This document shows positions 1 through 7,782 of a stretch of DNA of 64,000 nt, in pieces. Made by a program: the position numbers and the translations under genes. Source of the stretch: Paenibacillus faecis (lineage in GTDB: Bacteria; Bacillota; Bacilli; Paenibacillales; Paenibacillaceae); contig NZ_VSDO01000005.1 of NCBI RefSeq assembly GCF_008084145.1, positions 674,466 through 738,465 of the forward strand, in the 5' to 3' direction. The number at the start of each line of letters is the position of its first letter. Position 1 is the first letter of the stretch. The notes beneath the pieces were generated by a model. It worked only from the letters and a program-made list of their open reading frames with translations, was not told the DNA's origin and did not search any database.

Positions 1-187
1 TGTTGTGCGAAAAAGCGCGAAGGTTTAGCGCGGTCCGGATTCGACAACCCGATTTGCTGATGTCGACCAATTCGATGGGTGCGGGTTTGGTCGGTAACGG
101 GCTTCCGTTGATTTCAACAATTTCGATCCAAGCATCGAGCGGCGGATTAAAGGAATAGCGAAACGGTTCAGTCCTTCGATTAATCAT
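1..187 (-). CDS. PilZ-domain protein, 3' part outside the window
   Basis: Sixty-two N-terminal codons are present and the gene runs off the left edge. The start is the ATG at 187-185, preceded by a good ribosome binding site (AGGAGGT on the minus strand). The peptide begins MINRRTEPFRYSF and later contains VDISKSG. An N-terminal basic RR..R stretch followed by D-x-S-x-x-G is the signature of PilZ domains, which bind cyclic di-GMP. The spacing between the two motifs (about 45 residues) fits the family loosely. The inferred role is a c-di-GMP-responsive adaptor affecting motility or surface behaviour. The C-terminal half and any partner domain cannot be seen. The gene is divergent from the phosphate operon to its right. 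Confidence 0.6.
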   Translation of the reverse strand, partial: MINRRTEPFRYSFNPPLDAWIEIVEINGSPLPTKPAPIELVDISKSGCRIRTALNLRAFSHN

Positions 188-376
188 AAATACCTCCTGC
201 ACGGCAAAGTAGTTACGATTATAGCGGAAGATCGTGACGAAAGACATCGATCCAGGGGCCTATTTTTCGACGAAATTCCCCATATTTCTCCCTATACCTT
301 CCTAATAAGGAAACATTTTTTATTTAAAAAAGAAAAAAAGAGTCCCTCTCCACAAAAGTTTTGTTTTTTTTGCGAA

Positions 377-446
377 TTTACAAAGTATTACAATCCAGCG
401 GAATTGCTTTAACAAATGTATACGACAATCAATTCATAGTTACGAT
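377..446 (+). promoter_or_regulatory. Pho-box-like repeats and promoter of the pst operon
   Basis: Three TTnACA-like hexamers lie on the + strand: TTTACA at 377-382, ATTACA at 387-392 and TTAACA at 409-414. Their starts are spaced 10 and 22 bases apart, which matches the roughly 11-base helical repeat of Bacillus PhoP boxes with one degenerate box skipped. A possible -10 (CATAGT 435-440 or TACGAT 441-446) follows at the distance expected for PhoP-activated promoters. The context (phosphate transport genes) agrees with phosphate-starvation control. The match is by eye only. Confidence 0.45.
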
Positions 447-470
447 GCCAATATAAAAGGGTGAAAACGA

Positions 471-1892
471 ATGAAGATGAGTAGAGTTCTGGGCATGATT
501 TTAGCATCCGCGGTTGTGACATCGGCGGCGACGTTAACGTCTGCAGCGGCTGCCGGCCAAAAGCCAGCCGCGACGCAATCCGGCGCAAGCCAACTGAAAG
601 TGGTTAACCAAAGCGTGGTGATCGACGGCGCCAGTATTTCACTGAAAAGCGTGACGGTAAACCAAGTCGCTTTATACTCGCTTCGCGATTTGGCGGGCGG
701 CTTGGGAGCGTCCATTAAGCAATCGGGCACCGAATTGACCGTTACGGACAGCATGGGATTGCACGCGGTAATTTTGAAGGCCGGCGCCAAAAGCTATCGA
801 GTTGACGGCTCAGACGCCCAGTTTGCGGTGGCTCCGCAATCGGTACAAGGTTCACTTTACGTAGAGCCGATTGCGCTTGTCAACGCCTTGGGAGGGGAAG
901 CGCTTCCGGATACGGGGGAAATCCGCAGCATGGCTCGCTTGAGCGGCCAATTTTCCGCGCCGTTGTTTGATGCCGCCGGGAATTTACTCGTCACCCAAGA
1001 AGACGCGGAAATTCCGCAACTGATCAAAATTGGGAAAAATGGACAATACGACGTATTTTCCAACAACGGCAACATCGTGGGGGCCGCACTTTCTCCCGAC
1101 CGTACCGCCGCTGCCTTTACGGATGAGAACGGCGCCCTGTTTCTGCTGAACATGGGGAACGGAACGGTGAAACGGCTTGGCACCGATACATCGGTGAAAA
1201 CGGATTTGACGTGGTCGGCAGACGGAAAGAAGATTTACTTTATCCAGGGCGACAAACAGGAGAAGATTGCATACATAAGTCTGGATGAGGCCAAGGTGAC
1301 GGAAGTGCTGGCTGACAAAGTCGAGAACAAATCGGAGGTCCAAGTATCCGCGGACGGCAAGAAACTCGTGTATTTTGTGACCGCGACCGGCAAAGCCGAA
1401 ACGGACAAAGAAGGCACGGAAGGGTCGCTGACCATCGACTATTCCAAAGCCGGAACGCAAGCTTTCTCGCTGGAGAAACTTGGCAATAAAGAAGCAAAAC
1501 CGGTGCAATTGACCAAAGATCAGGATAACAAGTTATATCTGTCCATATTGCCGGACGGAAGCGCGAGCTACATCAGCGCCGATCCGGAAGGGCAGCTTCA
1601 GAACAGTGTCCTGAAGCTTATCTCCCCGGACGGCACAAAGATCAGCAATCTGGTTGCCGACGTCGATGTTGTTTCGAGCGAAGTGATCGGCGGCAAATTG
1701 ATGATTCTTGCCGAGGACGCGAATGGTTGCCATCTGTTTGAAGTAGCTCCAGCGGGCGCGAAGACGGAATTGTTCGGCACGAAAGCGGCCGTTTCGGAAT
1801 GGGCCGTGGCGGCGGACGGAACGATCGCGGTCATCGCGGACGGCAAAGTGATTTTGGTGAAGGACGGCAAAACGACGGAATTAACTAAATAA
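471..1892 (+). CDS. Secreted stalk-domain and beta-propeller-like protein, first gene of the pst operon
   Basis: The 473-residue protein starts with a typical signal peptide: basic MKMSR, then a hydrophobic Ala/Val core ending near AAAAG. It should therefore be exported. Residues about 47-142 resemble the copper amine oxidase N-terminal-like stalk domain common in Paenibacillus secreted proteins. That domain is structural and gives no sign of amine oxidase activity. Residues about 160-473 contain repeated short beta-blade motifs of the type SPDRTAAAFTD, SADGKKIYFI, SADGKKLVYF and ADGTIAVIADG, as in WD40/TolB-like propellers. The gene is followed after 25 bases by pstS with no terminator between them, and Pho-box-like repeats lie upstream, so it is probably co-expressed on phosphate limitation. 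Its function is unknown. A surface ligand-binding or scaffold role beside PstS is only an inference. Confidence 0.75.
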   Translation: MKMSRVLGMILASAVVTSAATLTSAAAAGQKPAATQSGASQLKVVNQSVVIDGASISLKSVTVNQVALYSLRDLAGGLGASIKQSGTELTVTDSMGLHAVILKAGAKSYRVDGSDAQFAVAPQSVQGSLYVEPIALVNALGGEALPDTGEIRSMARLSGQFSAPLFDAAGNLLVTQEDAEIPQLIKIGKNGQYDVFSNNGNIVGAALSPDRTAAAFTDENGALFLLNMGNGTVKRLGTDTSVKTDLTWSADGKKIYFIQGDKQEKIAYISLDEAKVTEVLADKVENKSEVQVSADGKKLVYFVTATGKAETDKEGTEGSLTIDYSKAGTQAFSLEKLGNKEAKPVQLTKDQDNKLYLSILPDGSASYISADPEGQLQNSVLKLISPDGTKISNLVADVDVVSSEVIGGKLMILAEDANGCHLFEVAPAGAKTELFGTKAAVSEWAVAADGTIAVIADGKVILVKDGKTTELTK

Positions 1893-1917
1893 TATAATGC
1901 GAGAGGAGTTTTTTTGA

Positions 1918-2778
1918 ATGAATTGGGTTAAAAAATTATCTTTGGTTGCTGTAGCCTCAGCGGTGCTGCTGTCAACGACGATTTCCGGCTCGGCTTGGGC
2001 CAAGGACGATTTGAAGGGGAAAATTACGGTCAACGGCTCGACGGCTCTTTTGCCGCTTACGTTGCAGGCTGCTAAAGAGTTTCAAAAGCTGCATCCGAAA
2101 GTAAAGATCGCCGCGTCGGGGAAAGGCTCCGTTACCGGCCCGCAGGCTGTAAAGAAGGGCATCGCGGACATCGGTGCCTGTGACTGGGACGCCAGTATGG
2201 ACGTACCGGGCTTTAAAGCGTTCGAAGGGCAAGTCGCCAATAAAGTGGCGGTGATTCCGTTTGCCACAATCGTCAATAAAAGCGTGAATGTGGACAATCT
2301 TACGACGGAACAGTTGAAGGGGATTTATGCCGGTAAAATCACCAACTGGAAAGAGGTTGGCGGAAGCGACGAAGATATCGTGGTAATTACCCGTTCGTTC
2401 GGTTCGGGCACGCGCGTCAATTATCAAGCCAAGGCGCTTGACGGCGGGGATATTGTGAAGAAGGCGAAGAACTACAAGGAAGTGGGTTCCAGCGGCGACA
2501 TGAAAACAGCCGTAGCCACGACGCCGAACTCCATCGGCTACATCGACCTGACCTATATCAGTGGAACTGACATCAAAGCCGTGAAGCACGACGGGGTTGA
2601 AGCCACGGTGGAAAACGTCATCAACGGCAAATATAAAATTTGGTCTTACGGGTACTACATGACGAAGGGAGAGCCTACCGGAGCAACGAAAGCATTCATC
2701 GAATACGTACAAAGCAAAAAGTTCCAGGAAGGTTCCCTGAAAAAGCTAAAGTTCATTCCGATCTCGGCAATGAAATAA
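1918..2778 (+). CDS. pstS: Phosphate ABC transporter substrate-binding protein PstS
   Basis: This 286-residue protein captures inorganic phosphate outside the membrane and delivers it to PstC/PstA. It has a signal peptide ending near SAWA-KDD. No lipobox cysteine is seen, so membrane anchoring is unclear. The mature part starts with the phosphate-binding TVNGSTALLPL segment, and SGKGSVTG and RSFGSGTR form the other anion-binding loops typical of PstS. The length fits the family. The ATG start is preceded by AGAGGAG. It lies 25 bases after the propeller gene and is followed by an intercistronic hairpin before pstC. Confidence 0.95.
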   Translation: MNWVKKLSLVAVASAVLLSTTISGSAWAKDDLKGKITVNGSTALLPLTLQAAKEFQKLHPKVKIAASGKGSVTGPQAVKKGIADIGACDWDASMDVPGFKAFEGQVANKVAVIPFATIVNKSVNVDNLTTEQLKGIYAGKITNWKEVGGSDEDIVVITRSFGSGTRVNYQAKALDGGDIVKKAKNYKEVGSSGDMKTAVATTPNSIGYIDLTYISGTDIKAVKHDGVEATVENVINGKYKIWSYGYYMTKGEPTGATKAFIEYVQSKKFQEGSLKKLKFIPISAMK

Positions 2779-2798
2779 GTCAGGCAGCATCAATTGGG

Positions 2799-2826
2799 CC
2801 AGCCCCTGAGTTACGGGGCTGGTTTT
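2799..2826 (+). terminator. Intercistronic hairpin between pstS and pstC
   Basis: CCAGCCCC (2799-2806) pairs perfectly with GGGGCTGG (2815-2822) around an 8-base loop and is followed by four T residues. A short T run suggests partial termination or a 3' end that protects the pstS message, giving more binding protein than permease. This is a common arrangement in transporter operons. Confidence 0.6.
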
Positions 2827-2845
2827 ATGTATGGGAGGAATCAGG

Positions 2846-3793
2846 GTGAATCTACCTGCTCAAAACACCGTTCCGCGCTCCGGTTCGGCCGCGGACCCGC
2901 AGGGGCAGCGGAGACAGAGGTCCAGAAATTTCCGGGCAAAGCTGGTGGACCGGCTGTTTAAAAACTACTTTCTGTTCAGTATTTTGGCGCTGTGTCTGGT
3001 CTTGGCGATGGTTATCTTCTTTATCGGCAAAACAGCGATTTTAACCTTTCGGGATGTGTCGCCGGCCGAGTTTTTCTTCTCCTTCGACTGGACGCCGGAG
3101 GAAGAACGTTTCGGCGCTGCGTTATTCATTGTCAACACGTTGTCCTTAACCGCCTTGACGATGATCATAGCGGTCCCTATTTCCGTGGGCATGGCCATCT
3201 TGATCGCGGAAATTGCGCCTGCTTGGCTGAAAAAAATCATTCGCCCGCTGCTGGACCTGCTGGTCGGAATTCCGTCGATCGTTTACGGGTATCTCGGTCT
3301 GACGGTACTGCTTCCGCTGCTGCGGGAATGGAGCGGTGAAGGATTGGGAGATGGCTTGTTGGCCGCGGCGCTGGTACTGACGGTCATGATTTTGCCGACG
3401 ATAAGCCGCATCAGCGACGACGCCATCACGTCCGTCCCGAAAAAGTACCGTGACGGATCATACGCGCTGGGTTCCACCCGGCTGCAAACCATCTTCAAGG
3501 TTGTATTGCCGTCGGCCAGCCGCGGCATCGTCGCGGCCGTTATATTGGGCATGACCCGGGCCATCGGCGAGACCATGGCTGTGGTCATGGTGATCGGAAA
3601 TACGCCGCAGCTTGCCAAATCGCTGTTTGCTTCCGCTTCGGTGCTGACAAGCAACATCGTGATGCAAATCTCCAATGTCGAGTTTGAATCAACGTGGAAC
3701 TACAGTCTGCACATGATGGCGTTTTTACTGCTGCTCATCTCCTTCGTACTGATTTTGATCATCCGTTTTATCGGTAGGAAGGGAGAGGCCTAG
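2846..3793 (+). CDS. pstC: Phosphate ABC transporter permease PstC
   Basis: One of the two membrane subunits of the high-affinity phosphate importer. An ATG lies at 2831, but the ribosome binding site GGGAGGA (2833-2839) is placed for the in-frame GTG at 2846, so that start is preferred (315 residues). An N-terminal cytoplasmic tail rich in Arg/Gln precedes the first membrane segment (FSILALCLVLAMVIFF). About six membrane segments follow, with the conserved EAA-like loop near RDGSYALGSTRLQTI and the GMTRAIGETMAV segment typical of PstC. It is followed after 3 bases by pstA. Confidence 0.93.
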   Translation: MNLPAQNTVPRSGSAADPQGQRRQRSRNFRAKLVDRLFKNYFLFSILALCLVLAMVIFFIGKTAILTFRDVSPAEFFFSFDWTPEEERFGAALFIVNTLSLTALTMIIAVPISVGMAILIAEIAPAWLKKIIRPLLDLLVGIPSIVYGYLGLTVLLPLLREWSGEGLGDGLLAAALVLTVMILPTISRISDDAITSVPKKYRDGSYALGSTRLQTIFKVVLPSASRGIVAAVILGMTRAIGETMAVVMVIGNTPQLAKSLFASASVLTSNIVMQISNVEFESTWNYSLHMMAFLLLLISFVLILIIRFIGRKGEA

Positions 3794-3796
3794 GTC

Positions 3797-4678
3797 ATGA
3801 ACGGATTTAAAATCTCCCGTCAAAACACCCGTTCTCTGATATGGGATCGTATCGCAACCGGTTGTTTTTACGGATTGGGCGCGGTGATCATGCTGCTGAT
3901 TTTTTGGTTGTTGTTCACCATCCTGAGCAAGGGGCTGCCGCAAATATCCTGGGACTTCCTGATCAAGCTGCCGGAGGAAATCGATGCCGGCGGGGGCATC
4001 GGCCCCATGCTGTTCAACTCGTTTTACATATTGGCCCTGTCATTGCTGATCTCGATTCCGATCGGCGTCGGCGCGGGCATCTATATGGCGGAATACGCGC
4101 CGAACAACCGGTTTACGGAGGTGCTCCGCATTTGCGTAGAATCGTTGTCCTCCGTGCCGTCGATCGTATTCGGCCTGCTCGGCCTGGCGATTTTCGCCGA
4201 GTATTTCGATGTCGGCCTGACGATTCTCGGCGGCGCTGTCAGTTTGGCCTTCCTCAATTTGCCGATGCTGGCCCGCGTCACGGAAGAGGCGGTCCGGGCG
4301 GTGCCGAACGACCTTCGGAACGCGGCGTACGCCCTAGGAACGACGCATTTCCAGGCGATCCGCACCGTCGTCATCCCAGTGGCGATGCAGGCGATCATCA
4401 CCGGTATTTGCCTGGTGGCCGGGCGCGCTTTCGGGGAGTCGGCCGTCATCATTTTGACGGCGGGGCTGAGCACCTCGGGGGAGATGTGGGACTTTAATTT
4501 GTTCTCCCCCGGCGAAACTTTGGCCGTTCACTTGTGGTACGTCCAATCGGAAGCGATCGTGGAGGATGCCCGGCAGATTGCCGATAAGTCGGCCGCCGTG
4601 CTTGTGTTCGTCGTGCTCCTAATCAATCTGGTTTTCCGCGTGCCGCTGTGGATCAATAACAGAAAGCTGAAAAAATAA
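3797..4678 (+). CDS. pstA: Phosphate ABC transporter permease PstA
   Basis: The second membrane subunit of the phosphate importer, 293 residues with about six membrane segments. The coupling loop RNAAYALGTTHFQAIRTVVIP and the GRAFGESAVIILTAG segment identify PstA. It starts 3 bases after pstC. The operon ends here at a strong terminator. The usual ATPase gene pstB and the regulator phoU are absent downstream, so the ATP-binding subunit must be encoded elsewhere. Confidence 0.93.
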   Translation: MNGFKISRQNTRSLIWDRIATGCFYGLGAVIMLLIFWLLFTILSKGLPQISWDFLIKLPEEIDAGGGIGPMLFNSFYILALSLLISIPIGVGAGIYMAEYAPNNRFTEVLRICVESLSSVPSIVFGLLGLAIFAEYFDVGLTILGGAVSLAFLNLPMLARVTEEAVRAVPNDLRNAAYALGTTHFQAIRTVVIPVAMQAIITGICLVAGRAFGESAVIILTAGLSTSGEMWDFNLFSPGETLAVHLWYVQSEAIVEDARQIADKSAAVLVFVVLLINLVFRVPLWINNRKLKK

Positions 4679-4702
4679 TCCCCGCTGCGTGAAGCAACAA
4701 AA

Positions 4703-4741
4703 CAAAAGCCGCCGAAGCGAATCGCTTCGGCGGCTTTTTTT
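4703..4741. terminator. Strong bidirectional terminator after pstA
   Basis: A 12-bp GC-rich stem (4708-4719 with 4723-4734, loop AAT) is flanked by AAAA on the left and seven T residues on the right. It can stop transcription of the pst operon on + and of the convergent peroxidase genes on -. Confidence 0.92.
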
Positions 4742-4773
4742 CGGGGAAATCAACCCCGCCGCGGAGTAATGGC

Positions 4774-5280
4774 TTAAGGTTCAACGCTTGCAGACGGAGC
4801 GGCGAGCAGTCCCCGGATATCCGGCTCGATTTCCGCGGGTTCCGTTCGGGCGTTGTACTGTCTAACGATATTTCCGCTGCGGTCGATCAGGAATTTGACG
4901 AAATTCCATTCGATCTCCCCGGTGCGGTAAGGTTCGGGGACATGCTGCACAAGATACTTGTACAGCGGATGGGCTCCTTCGCCCTTCACCTCGATTTTGC
5001 CGAACATCGGGAAAGTCACTTGGTAGTTCAGTTCGCAGAAGCTCTTAATTTCCTCTTCGGTCCCCGGCTCCTGTCCGGCAAACTGATTGCAGGGAAAACC
5101 GAGCACGCTGAAGCCCCGATCTTTATATTTCGAATAAAGCTCTTGAAGTCCCTTGTAGTGAGGCGTAAGTCCGCAGGCGCTGGCGGTGTTCACAATCAGC
5201 AAGACCTGCCCTTGATAGGGTTCCAGCGTGGTTTTCCGTCCGTCGATCGTCGTTACTTCGAAATCGTATAAGCGCATCAT
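4774..5280 (-). CDS. Glutathione peroxidase family thiol peroxidase
   Basis: A 168-residue cytoplasmic peroxidase that reduces hydrogen and organic peroxides. Cys36 in NTASACGLTP takes the place of the selenocysteine of animal enzymes, and Gln70 (PCNQFAGQEPG) plus Trp125/Asn126 (EWNF) complete the catalytic tetrad. Cys82 (IKSFCELNY) lies where the resolving cysteine of thioredoxin-dependent Gpx enzymes sits, so thioredoxin is the likely reductant. Bacillus homologues are called BsaA. The start ATG overlaps the stop of the upstream peroxiredoxin-like gene by one base (TAATG), indicating translational coupling. Confidence 0.92.
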   Translation of the reverse strand: MMRLYDFEVTTIDGRKTTLEPYQGQVLLIVNTASACGLTPHYKGLQELYSKYKDRGFSVLGFPCNQFAGQEPGTEEEIKSFCELNYQVTFPMFGKIEVKGEGAHPLYKYLVQHVPEPYRTGEIEWNFVKFLIDRSGNIVRQYNARTEPAEIEPDIRGLLAAPSASVEP

Positions 5281-5861
5281 TACACCAAATCACAGGCGTC
5301 CGCCGGCATCCAGTGGGCATCCTGTCCTTCCCATTTCACATTGCAGCCGATCGGGTTGGTCAACGGTACCGAAATCGGCTGATGATTCGTTAATTCCGTA
5401 AGGGCCCGTTCCAAATCATTGACGGTCATTTTGTCCGTTTCCCGGGGATTGTCCACGCCCCGTCCCGTATAGACGAGCCGGCGTTCGGAGTCGAATACGT
5501 AGAAATGAGGGGTCCGGAGGGCACCGTAAGCTTTGGCGGCCGTTTGTTCCTTATCGCGCAAATAAACCCAAGGGAAGCGGTGCTCGTTCATGCGCTGCAC
5601 CATATGCTCAAAAGAGTCATTCGGATGCGTCTGCTCGCTGTTGGAATTGATCCCCACAAACGTAACCCCTTTTTCCCTGAAGGCTTCGGCGGTTTTTCTC
5701 GTAACTTCGTCGGATCCGATCACAAAAGGACAGTGGTTGCATGTGAAAAAAACAACCAAATAAGGGGAAGCGGCGAAGCTCTCCAATGCGTATTCCTTGC
5801 CGTCCGTGGCCGGAAGCCGAAAGTCCGGGGCTTTTTCACCAATCGCTAACGTAAAGCTCAT
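5280..5861 (-). CDS. Peroxiredoxin-like thioredoxin-fold protein
   Basis: The predicted protein has 193 residues from the ATG at 5861, which has a good ribosome binding site (GGGAGG on the minus strand, 5871-5876). An in-frame upstream ATG at 5912 lacks one. The N-terminus (IGEKAPDFRLPATDGKEYAL) is that of the AhpC/TSA-like redoxin family. The motif FFTCNHCPFV holds a CxxC pair where thioredoxin-like proteins have the active site. This matches the PRX-like thioredoxin family found in many bacteria, whose substrate is unknown. It forms a two-gene unit with the Gpx gene, so a shared role in peroxide or thiol stress is likely. Confidence 0.82.
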   Translation of the reverse strand: MSFTLAIGEKAPDFRLPATDGKEYALESFAASPYLVVFFTCNHCPFVIGSDEVTRKTAEAFREKGVTFVGINSNSEQTHPNDSFEHMVQRMNEHRFPWVYLRDKEQTAAKAYGALRTPHFYVFDSERRLVYTGRGVDNPRETDKMTVNDLERALTELTNHQPISVPLTNPIGCNVKWEGQDAHWMPADACDLV

Positions 5862-5990
5862 ATGCGTTTCCTCCCTTAGAAATAGTGTCCCTTCCATAGT
5901 AACCGATGTCACAGGCTAATCTCAATTTTGACACAAATCAAAATTCTCACGACAATGACGTAAAAGTGCAAAAAAACAGAAAGTAAATCA

Positions 5991-6021
5991 TTGGATTGCA
6001 AATGGAGGTTACGGTTATAAT
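5991..6021 (+). promoter_or_regulatory. Candidate promoter of the lactate dehydrogenase gene
   Basis: A consensus -10 TATAAT lies at 6016-6021. The best -35 is TTGGAT at 5991-5996 with a long 19-base spacer, so the -10 is more reliable than the -35. Confidence 0.4.
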
Positions 6022-6060
6022 TTAGGCAGATCAAAACTGGCAGGGAATGGAGATGGAGAG

Positions 6061-7017
6061 ATGGCCAGAAAAACAAGAAAAGTTACCATCGTGGGTTCCG
6101 GGCTTGTCGGCGCGGCCTGCGCTTATTCCATGATCAATCAGTCGATATGCGATGAGATCATGATGGTGGACAGAACGTATGACCGTGCGGTAGCCCAGGC
6201 GCTTGATTTATCGCACTGTATGGATTTCACGTCGACCCGAACGAAAGTTTATGCAGGCGATTTGGAAGACTGCCGCGATGTCGATGTCGTCGTCTTGACG
6301 GCGGGGGCCAATCCGAAACCGGGCCAATCCAGGCTGGATGTTCTGGAGGCGGCGGAGCAAATTACGTCCGGGATCGTCAATCGGATCATGGGCAGCGGCT
6401 TTGACGGCATATTTGTCGTAGCCGCGAATCCGGTGGATGTGGTGACGCACATCGTACGGGAAGTGTCCGGGCTGCCCCGGAATAAAGTGATCGGCACGGG
6501 AACCTCCCTGGATTCCGCGCGGTTAAAAACGCTGTTATCCGATGTTTTCTCCATCGACCCCCGCAGCGTTCAGGGCTATGCGCTCGGCGAGCACGGAGAC
6601 TCTCAATTCGTGGCCTGGTCGCATGTTACGATCGGGGGCAAGCCGATTCTGCAAATTTTGGAGCAGCATAAGGAACGTTTTCAAGGGGTCGATTTGAAAG
6701 AAATAGCGCAAAAAACGAAGGATGCGGGATGGGAGATTTTTACCCGGAAAGGCAATACGCAGTTCGGTATCGGCAACGCGCTCGCTTACATCGTTCGCTC
6801 CATTTTAAACGACGAGCATAAAATCATCGCGATCTCCGCCATCTTGGAGGGAGAGTACGGCCAAACCGGCGTATGCGCCGGGGTTCCGGCCATCATTGGC
6901 GAAGGAGGAATCCAAGAGGTCGTAGAGCTGAATTTGAATGCGGAGGAACAGCATAAATTCAACGAATCCTGCTCCATCATCAAGAACGCCATTCAAGGAC
7001 TGGCCAGTCGGAAGTAA
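6061..7017 (+). CDS. L-lactate dehydrogenase family NAD-dependent 2-hydroxyacid dehydrogenase
   Basis: A 318-residue cytoplasmic Rossmann-fold enzyme interconverting a 2-oxo acid (pyruvate in the classical case) and its L-2-hydroxy acid. The NAD-binding GSGLVG is at residues 12-17, Asp37 (MMVDR) binds the NAD ribose, and the catalytic LDSAR (Asp151, Arg154) and GEHGDS (His178) are intact. The mobile loop reads AGANPKPGQSRLD. Arg91 is present, but proline (Pro85) occupies the position that is Gln in standard lactate dehydrogenases and Arg in malate dehydrogenases. Substrate preference may therefore differ from plain lactate. The gene is a single unit with its own promoter. Confidence 0.88.
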   Translation: MARKTRKVTIVGSGLVGAACAYSMINQSICDEIMMVDRTYDRAVAQALDLSHCMDFTSTRTKVYAGDLEDCRDVDVVVLTAGANPKPGQSRLDVLEAAEQITSGIVNRIMGSGFDGIFVVAANPVDVVTHIVREVSGLPRNKVIGTGTSLDSARLKTLLSDVFSIDPRSVQGYALGEHGDSQFVAWSHVTIGGKPILQILEQHKERFQGVDLKEIAQKTKDAGWEIFTRKGNTQFGIGNALAYIVRSILNDEHKIIAISAILEGEYGQTGVCAGVPAIIGEGGIQEVVELNLNAEEQHKFNESCSIIKNAIQGLASRK

Positions 7018-7131
7018 AGACGCGGCTTAAGCCTTGGGAACGAGGGCACTTCCGCCTCCAGCCTGTTCTTCTCCGTCATGTCTTGAAATATAGTGGAGGT
7101 ATGAGGAAAGCTGTGAAAAGGAGAGAGAGGC

Positions 7132-7725
7132 ATGGAATCCCTTTCTATTAAAAAGTTGGCGGATCTCGACGCATCCGGACGGGACCAGGCGGTTGAAATT
7201 TTTACGGACGCTTTTTTACGTTCGCTACAGTTCATGTCCAAAGACCAGACCAGGCTGACCCGAGCGCTCAGGCATGCTTTTGTCGGCGATCAGTTTTATA
7301 CGGCGGTGGAAAACGGCAAGGTTCTCGGCATTTTTGCTTATTCCACGAACCTGGCCCGGGCGTTCTCGTTCGATAAACAAGTATTTCAAAAAGAATTCGG
7401 CCGGATTAAAGGTTCTTTAATCTACAAGGTGCTGCATGGGGAGTTGGGCAAACCGCTCGATTTCAACGACCGCCAGTGCTACTTCGAGTCGGTGGCCACC
7501 GCCCGGGAGGCCAGAGGACGCGGGATCGCCACGTTGCTCAACAACCACCTGATCGCCGAGCTCGATTATGACGAGTTTATCCTAGAAGTGGTGGATACGA
7601 ACACCAGCGCCTATCGACTGTATGAAAAACTGGGGTACACCGAGATCAAACGGAAAAAACAGCGGCTGTTCCCCAAACTGGCGGGATTTAACGAGCGCAT
7701 ATATATGAAGCGGGGGAAGGGGTAG
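7132..7725 (+). CDS. GNAT family N-acetyltransferase
   Basis: A 197-residue protein with the acetyl-CoA-binding motif A as ESVATAREARGRGIATLL (R-x-x-G-x-G/A form) at about residues 121-138, followed by the motif B region NTSAYRLYEKLGYTE. It should acetylate an amine on a small molecule or protein; the substrate cannot be told from the sequence. The ATG has a strong AAAGGAGAG ribosome binding site. The gene is convergent with the histidine kinase gene; no clear terminator lies between them. Confidence 0.85.
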   Translation: MESLSIKKLADLDASGRDQAVEIFTDAFLRSLQFMSKDQTRLTRALRHAFVGDQFYTAVENGKVLGIFAYSTNLARAFSFDKQVFQKEFGRIKGSLIYKVLHGELGKPLDFNDRQCYFESVATAREARGRGIATLLNNHLIAELDYDEFILEVVDTNTSAYRLYEKLGYTEIKRKKQRLFPKLAGFNERIYMKRGKG

Positions 7726-7782
7726 AGACGAGTCTATCCCCAAGGAGTTTAACGCTGCTGAACATGCTTGATCCCTTGACCA

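Noticed and set aside
5996..6021. TTGCAA as -35 for the lactate dehydrogenase gene
   Set aside because: Spacer to the -10 would be only 14 bases; TTGGAT with 19 bases was listed instead with low confidence.
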